DNA of 7,417 nt, taken from positions 3,187 to 10,603 of the forward strand of contig PLUZ01000381.1 of NCBI GenBank assembly GCA_003162995.1, in the 5' to 3' direction. Position numbers and translations under genes: made by a program. The notes beneath the pieces were generated by a model. The model saw only the letters and a program-made list of their open reading frames with translations. It was not told the origin of the DNA and did not search any database. This DNA comes from Methylocapsa sp. GTDB lineage: Bacteria; Pseudomonadota; Alphaproteobacteria; Rhizobiales; Beijerinckiaceae. Of this stretch, positions 5,234 to 7,417 are shown one piece after another; position 1 is the stretch's first letter; every line of letters begins with the position of its first letter.

Positions 5234-7162
5234 TTAGACCGTGACCTGGGCGCCGAGCTCGACGACGCGATCGGACGGAATCGAGAAGAAGTCGGTCGCG
5301 TTCGCCGCTTGTCTCGCGAGAGCGATAAAGAGCCGGTCCTGCCACAAGGGCATGTCCGAATTGGGGGCGGGCTTGATCGTATACCGGCCGAGAAAAAACG
5401 ATGTCGTCATGATGTCGAATTTCAAGCCTGCCTTGCGCAATGAGGCGAGCGCGGCGGGAACGCGTGGACTTTGCATGTAGCCATAATGCAGGACAACACG
5501 AGTGAAATCCTCGGAAAGCTTCTCGATTTGAAAGCGCTTGCTGGCAGGAACCCGCGGCGTATCTTCAGTCAAGACTGACAAAATCCAAACGCGTTCGTGA
5601 AGGACCTTGTTGTGTTTGAGATTATGCATCAAGGCGGAAGGCGCTATCTCAGGAGAACTCGTGAGGAAAACAGCGGTTCCTGCCACCCGCATCGGTTTCG
5701 ACTTCTCCAGCATACGGATGAGATCGGGTGTTGGGATCGAATCGCGGCGAAGTTTTTGCGTAAGAAGCCTTGTGCCGCGAACCCAGGTCCACATCACAAC
5801 CATCGAGCAGCCTGCGATTAGCAGAGGCACCCAGCCGCCATCGATGATCTTCATGAGATTGGCGGTAAGAAACGCCAAATCGATGGCGAGAAAGCCGGAA
5901 ACAAACAGGCCCGCGAGCCAAACCGGCCAATGCCAGCATTTCCAGACCACGACGAAAGCGAGCGAGGTGGTCGCCACCATGGTCCCAGTCACCGCTATTC
6001 CATAGGCGGAGGCGAGCGAACTTGAACTCTTGAACACAAGCACCAGCACCAAAACTCCGATCAAGAGCAGACGATTGATGCGTGGAAGAAAGATCTGACC
6101 TTCCTGGGTCTCGGATGTGTGCAAAATCAGCATGCGCGGCAGCAGCCCGAGCTGAATCGCCTGGCGCACAAGCGAGAACGCGCCGGTGATGACGGCCTGA
6201 CTCGCGATGACCGTCGCGATCGTGGACAGGATGACGAGGGGCAGAAGAGCCCAGTGCGGCGCGAGCAGGAAAAACGGATTGTCCACGGCCGCCGGATTGG
6301 CGAGAACAAGCGCGCCCTGGCCGAGATAGTTCAAGCTCAGCGCCGGAAGCACGAAGAGAATCCAGGCGGTTTGAATAGGCGCGCGGCCGAAATGACCCAT
6401 GTCCGCGTAAAGCGCCTCGGCCCCTGTTACCGCAAGGAAGACGGAGCCTAGCACGACGAAGCCGAGGAGGCCGTGGCCAAACAGAAATCGCAAGCCATGG
6501 ATAGGATTGAAGGCGAGAAGGATGCGTGGCGCATCGCCGATATGGGCCGCGCCCAAGACTCCGATAACCAGAAAAAAAACCGCCATGATGGGGCCGAAGA
6601 AGGCAGCGACGCGCGCGGTGCCGCGCCTTTGCGCCCAAAAGAGCGACACCAGAATAAGGATGGTGATCGGCAGGATATAGGGCGAGAAAATCGGCGTCAC
6701 GAGTTCGAGTCCCTCGATGGCCGAGAGGACCGAAATCGCTGGCGTGATGATCGCGTCGCCCGAAAACAGCGCCGCCCCCGCGACACCGAGAAAGAAGACC
6801 GGCACCACGGCGTGGCCAAGCGCCGACTGGGCGAGTGCCATCAGGGATAGGATGCCGCCTTCGCCCCGATTGTCCGCGTGCATGAGAAACAACACATATT
6901 TCGCGGTAACGGTAAAGAACAGCGCCCACATGAGCAGGGATATGGTTCCAATCACCCCGCCATCCGTGACCCCGGCCGCTTTGATATGATTTAGTGATTC
7001 ACGCAACGCATAGAGCGGACTCGTGCCAATGTCGCCGAACACGACGCCGAGCGATCCGAGAGCCATGCCGGCGAAGGCAGTTTTTCGCGGTACGGCAGGT
7101 TCACCCGCCTCTGGTTGCGAGGCGGCGGGAGAAACCGGCTCTTGCGTGATCTGTTGCCCCAT
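5234..7162 (-). CDS. kup: Kup-type low-affinity potassium uptake transporter
   Basis: Kup (TrkD) is an inner-membrane K+/H+ symporter of the KUP/HAK/KT family, used for potassium uptake notably at low pH. The 642 residues match the usual length (E. coli 622). A hydrophilic N-terminus (1-28) precedes about 12 membrane helices up to about residue 460; a soluble C-terminal domain follows. Family motifs are all present: GDIGTSPLY at 43-51, ADNRGEGGILSLMAL at 96-110, GDAIITPAISVLSAIEGLE at 135-153, TGAEALYADMGHFG at 246-259, NYLGQGAL at 278-285, SQAVITGAFSL at 321-331, AYGIAVTGTM at 386-395, DGGWVPLL at 441-448 and ALMHNLKHNKVLHERV at 510-525. Asp44, Glu249 and Asp428 align with E. coli Asp23, Glu229 and Asp408; Asp136 replaces Glu116 conservatively. 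ATG 7162 is supported by GGTGGA seven bases upstream. It is convergent with tonB and not functionally tied to it. The frame is intact. Confidence 0.97.
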   Translation of the reverse strand: MGQQITQEPVSPAASQPEAGEPAVPRKTAFAGMALGSLGVVFGDIGTSPLYALRESLNHIKAAGVTDGGVIGTISLLMWALFFTVTAKYVLFLMHADNRGEGGILSLMALAQSALGHAVVPVFFLGVAGAALFSGDAIITPAISVLSAIEGLELVTPIFSPYILPITILILVSLFWAQRRGTARVAAFFGPIMAVFFLVIGVLGAAHIGDAPRILLAFNPIHGLRFLFGHGLLGFVVLGSVFLAVTGAEALYADMGHFGRAPIQTAWILFVLPALSLNYLGQGALVLANPAAVDNPFFLLAPHWALLPLVILSTIATVIASQAVITGAFSLVRQAIQLGLLPRMLILHTSETQEGQIFLPRINRLLLIGVLVLVLVFKSSSSLASAYGIAVTGTMVATTSLAFVVVWKCWHWPVWLAGLFVSGFLAIDLAFLTANLMKIIDGGWVPLLIAGCSMVVMWTWVRGTRLLTQKLRRDSIPTPDLIRMLEKSKPMRVAGTAVFLTSSPEIAPSALMHNLKHNKVLHERVWILSVLTEDTPRVPASKRFQIEKLSEDFTRVVLHYGYMQSPRVPAALASLRKAGLKFDIMTTSFFLGRYTIKPAPNSDMPLWQDRLFIALARQAANATDFFSIPSDRVVELGAQVTV

Positions 7163-7291
7163 TCAAATATCCACCGTGGCCGCATTCCAGCGCCGGTACG
7201 CCCGCGAACCCGGTTGCTGCGACGCAATGTAGCCTTTTGCCGCCGGGGAGAGAAGAGTTATCCCGCGCGAACATCCCGCGTTCCGCACAGC

Positions 7292-7305
7292 ATCGCGGCC
7301 GCGAT
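7292..7305. repeat. 14-base perfect palindrome
   Basis: ATCGCGGCCGCGAT is perfectly self-complementary and abuts the left arm of the long stem-loop. It could be a dimeric regulator site or part of a compound repeat. Confidence 0.6.
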
Positions 7306-7372
7306 TTCAAACTTCCCGTTTTGCGACCAAGCCAGAAGGCCCGCAGCCGCACGCAAGGCGTGAAGTTTGAAG
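7305..7372. repeat. Long stem-loop upstream of kup
   Basis: Positions 7305-7325 pair with 7352-7372 in register: 17 Watson-Crick pairs, 3 G-U pairs (7305, 7319 and 7320 with their partners) and one mismatch (7316/7361). The core is the perfect 10-base dyad TTCAAACTTC/GAAGTTTGAA. The 26-base loop contains a small GCC-AGAA-GGC hairpin. The G-U pairs exist only in plus-strand RNA; in minus-strand RNA they become A-C mismatches. Confidence 0.7.
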
Positions 7373-7386
7373 CTGGCCGCGCCAGC
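7372..7386. repeat. Short GC-rich hairpin abutting the long stem-loop
   Basis: GCTGGC (7372-7377) and GCCAGC (7381-7386) form a perfect 6-bp stem with a 3-base loop CGC, directly after the right arm of the long stem-loop. It could be part of a terminator for a gene entering from the right on the minus strand, though no good U-tract follows. Confidence 0.5.
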
Positions 7387-7417
7387 CTCGCCGGGGCGCT
7401 AGAAATAGGACAGGCAG

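Larger units (their letters stand above)
7163..7417. other. Upstream region of kup, no gene recognised
   Basis: These 255 bases probably carry the kup promoter and leader. Open frames here are extensions or shadows of other frames and show no recognisable protein. I could not identify a convincing -35/-10 pair. The right half (7292-7386) is dense in palindromes and is listed separately. Confidence 0.55.

Noticed and set aside
6119..6850. Plus-strand open frames opposite kup
   Set aside because: Highly charged low-complexity translations (Arg, Glu, Asp, Lys) arise from reading hydrophobic kup codons in antisense; no start signal or family resemblance supports them.
5649..6929. A 426-codon minus-strand frame inside kup
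   Set aside because: It is a shifted-frame shadow of kup, rich in Arg/Gly/His. Kup itself is intact with all its motifs, so there is no frameshift to explain.
7260..7280. Repeated TCCCGCG and a GAAC/GTTC dyad upstream of kup
   Set aside because: Short GC-rich repeats of this size are common by chance, and no -35/-10 pair lies at a fitting distance.
1..7417. CRISPR array, insertion sequence or integration site
   Set aside because: I saw no regularly spaced repeats, transposase-like frame or tRNA-flanked direct repeats.

Overview
The window looks like chromosomal DNA from an alphaproteobacterium. The energiser genes are GC-rich, ExbB carries the long Ala/Pro-rich periplasmic extension common in Hyphomicrobiales, and Kup is of the proteobacterial type. 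A Beijerinckiaceae-like methylotroph relative is my best guess, but this is inference from protein style and was not checked by any search.

Layout from left to right: (1) 53-2254 (+) encodes a 733-residue outer-membrane TonB-dependent receptor with a signal peptide, a TonB box, a plug and a beta-barrel. (2) 2255-2583 is a 329-base gap. It holds a strong hairpin about 70 bases after the receptor stop, an imperfect inverted repeat, and a possible 27-codon leader ORF with its own Shine-Dalgarno that ends 16 bases before exbB. (3) 2584-4910 (+) is a tight exbB-exbD-tonB operon: a 6-base gap, then a 4-base GTGA overlap. (4) 4911-5233 is a convergent intergenic region with candidate terminators for tonB (+) and kup (-). 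(5) 5234-7162 (-) encodes a full-length Kup potassium transporter. (6) 7163-7417 lies upstream of kup and has no gene I can support. It contains a long stem-loop flanked by two shorter palindromes.

The first four genes form one self-contained uptake system. The receptor binds a scarce ligand outside the cell. ExbB and ExbD in the inner membrane use the proton gradient, and TonB carries that energy across the periplasm to the receptor's TonB box. The ligand cannot be read from the sequence: there is no siderophore synthesis gene, ABC importer or FecI/FecR pair in the window, and I found no convincing Fur or Irr box. Kup is functionally separate, importing potassium with protons, and is transcribed towards tonB.

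I found no RNA gene, insertion sequence, CRISPR array or obvious new multi-gene system. The least explained parts are the intergenic ones: the leader ORF with its dyad before exbB, and the structured region upstream of kup.
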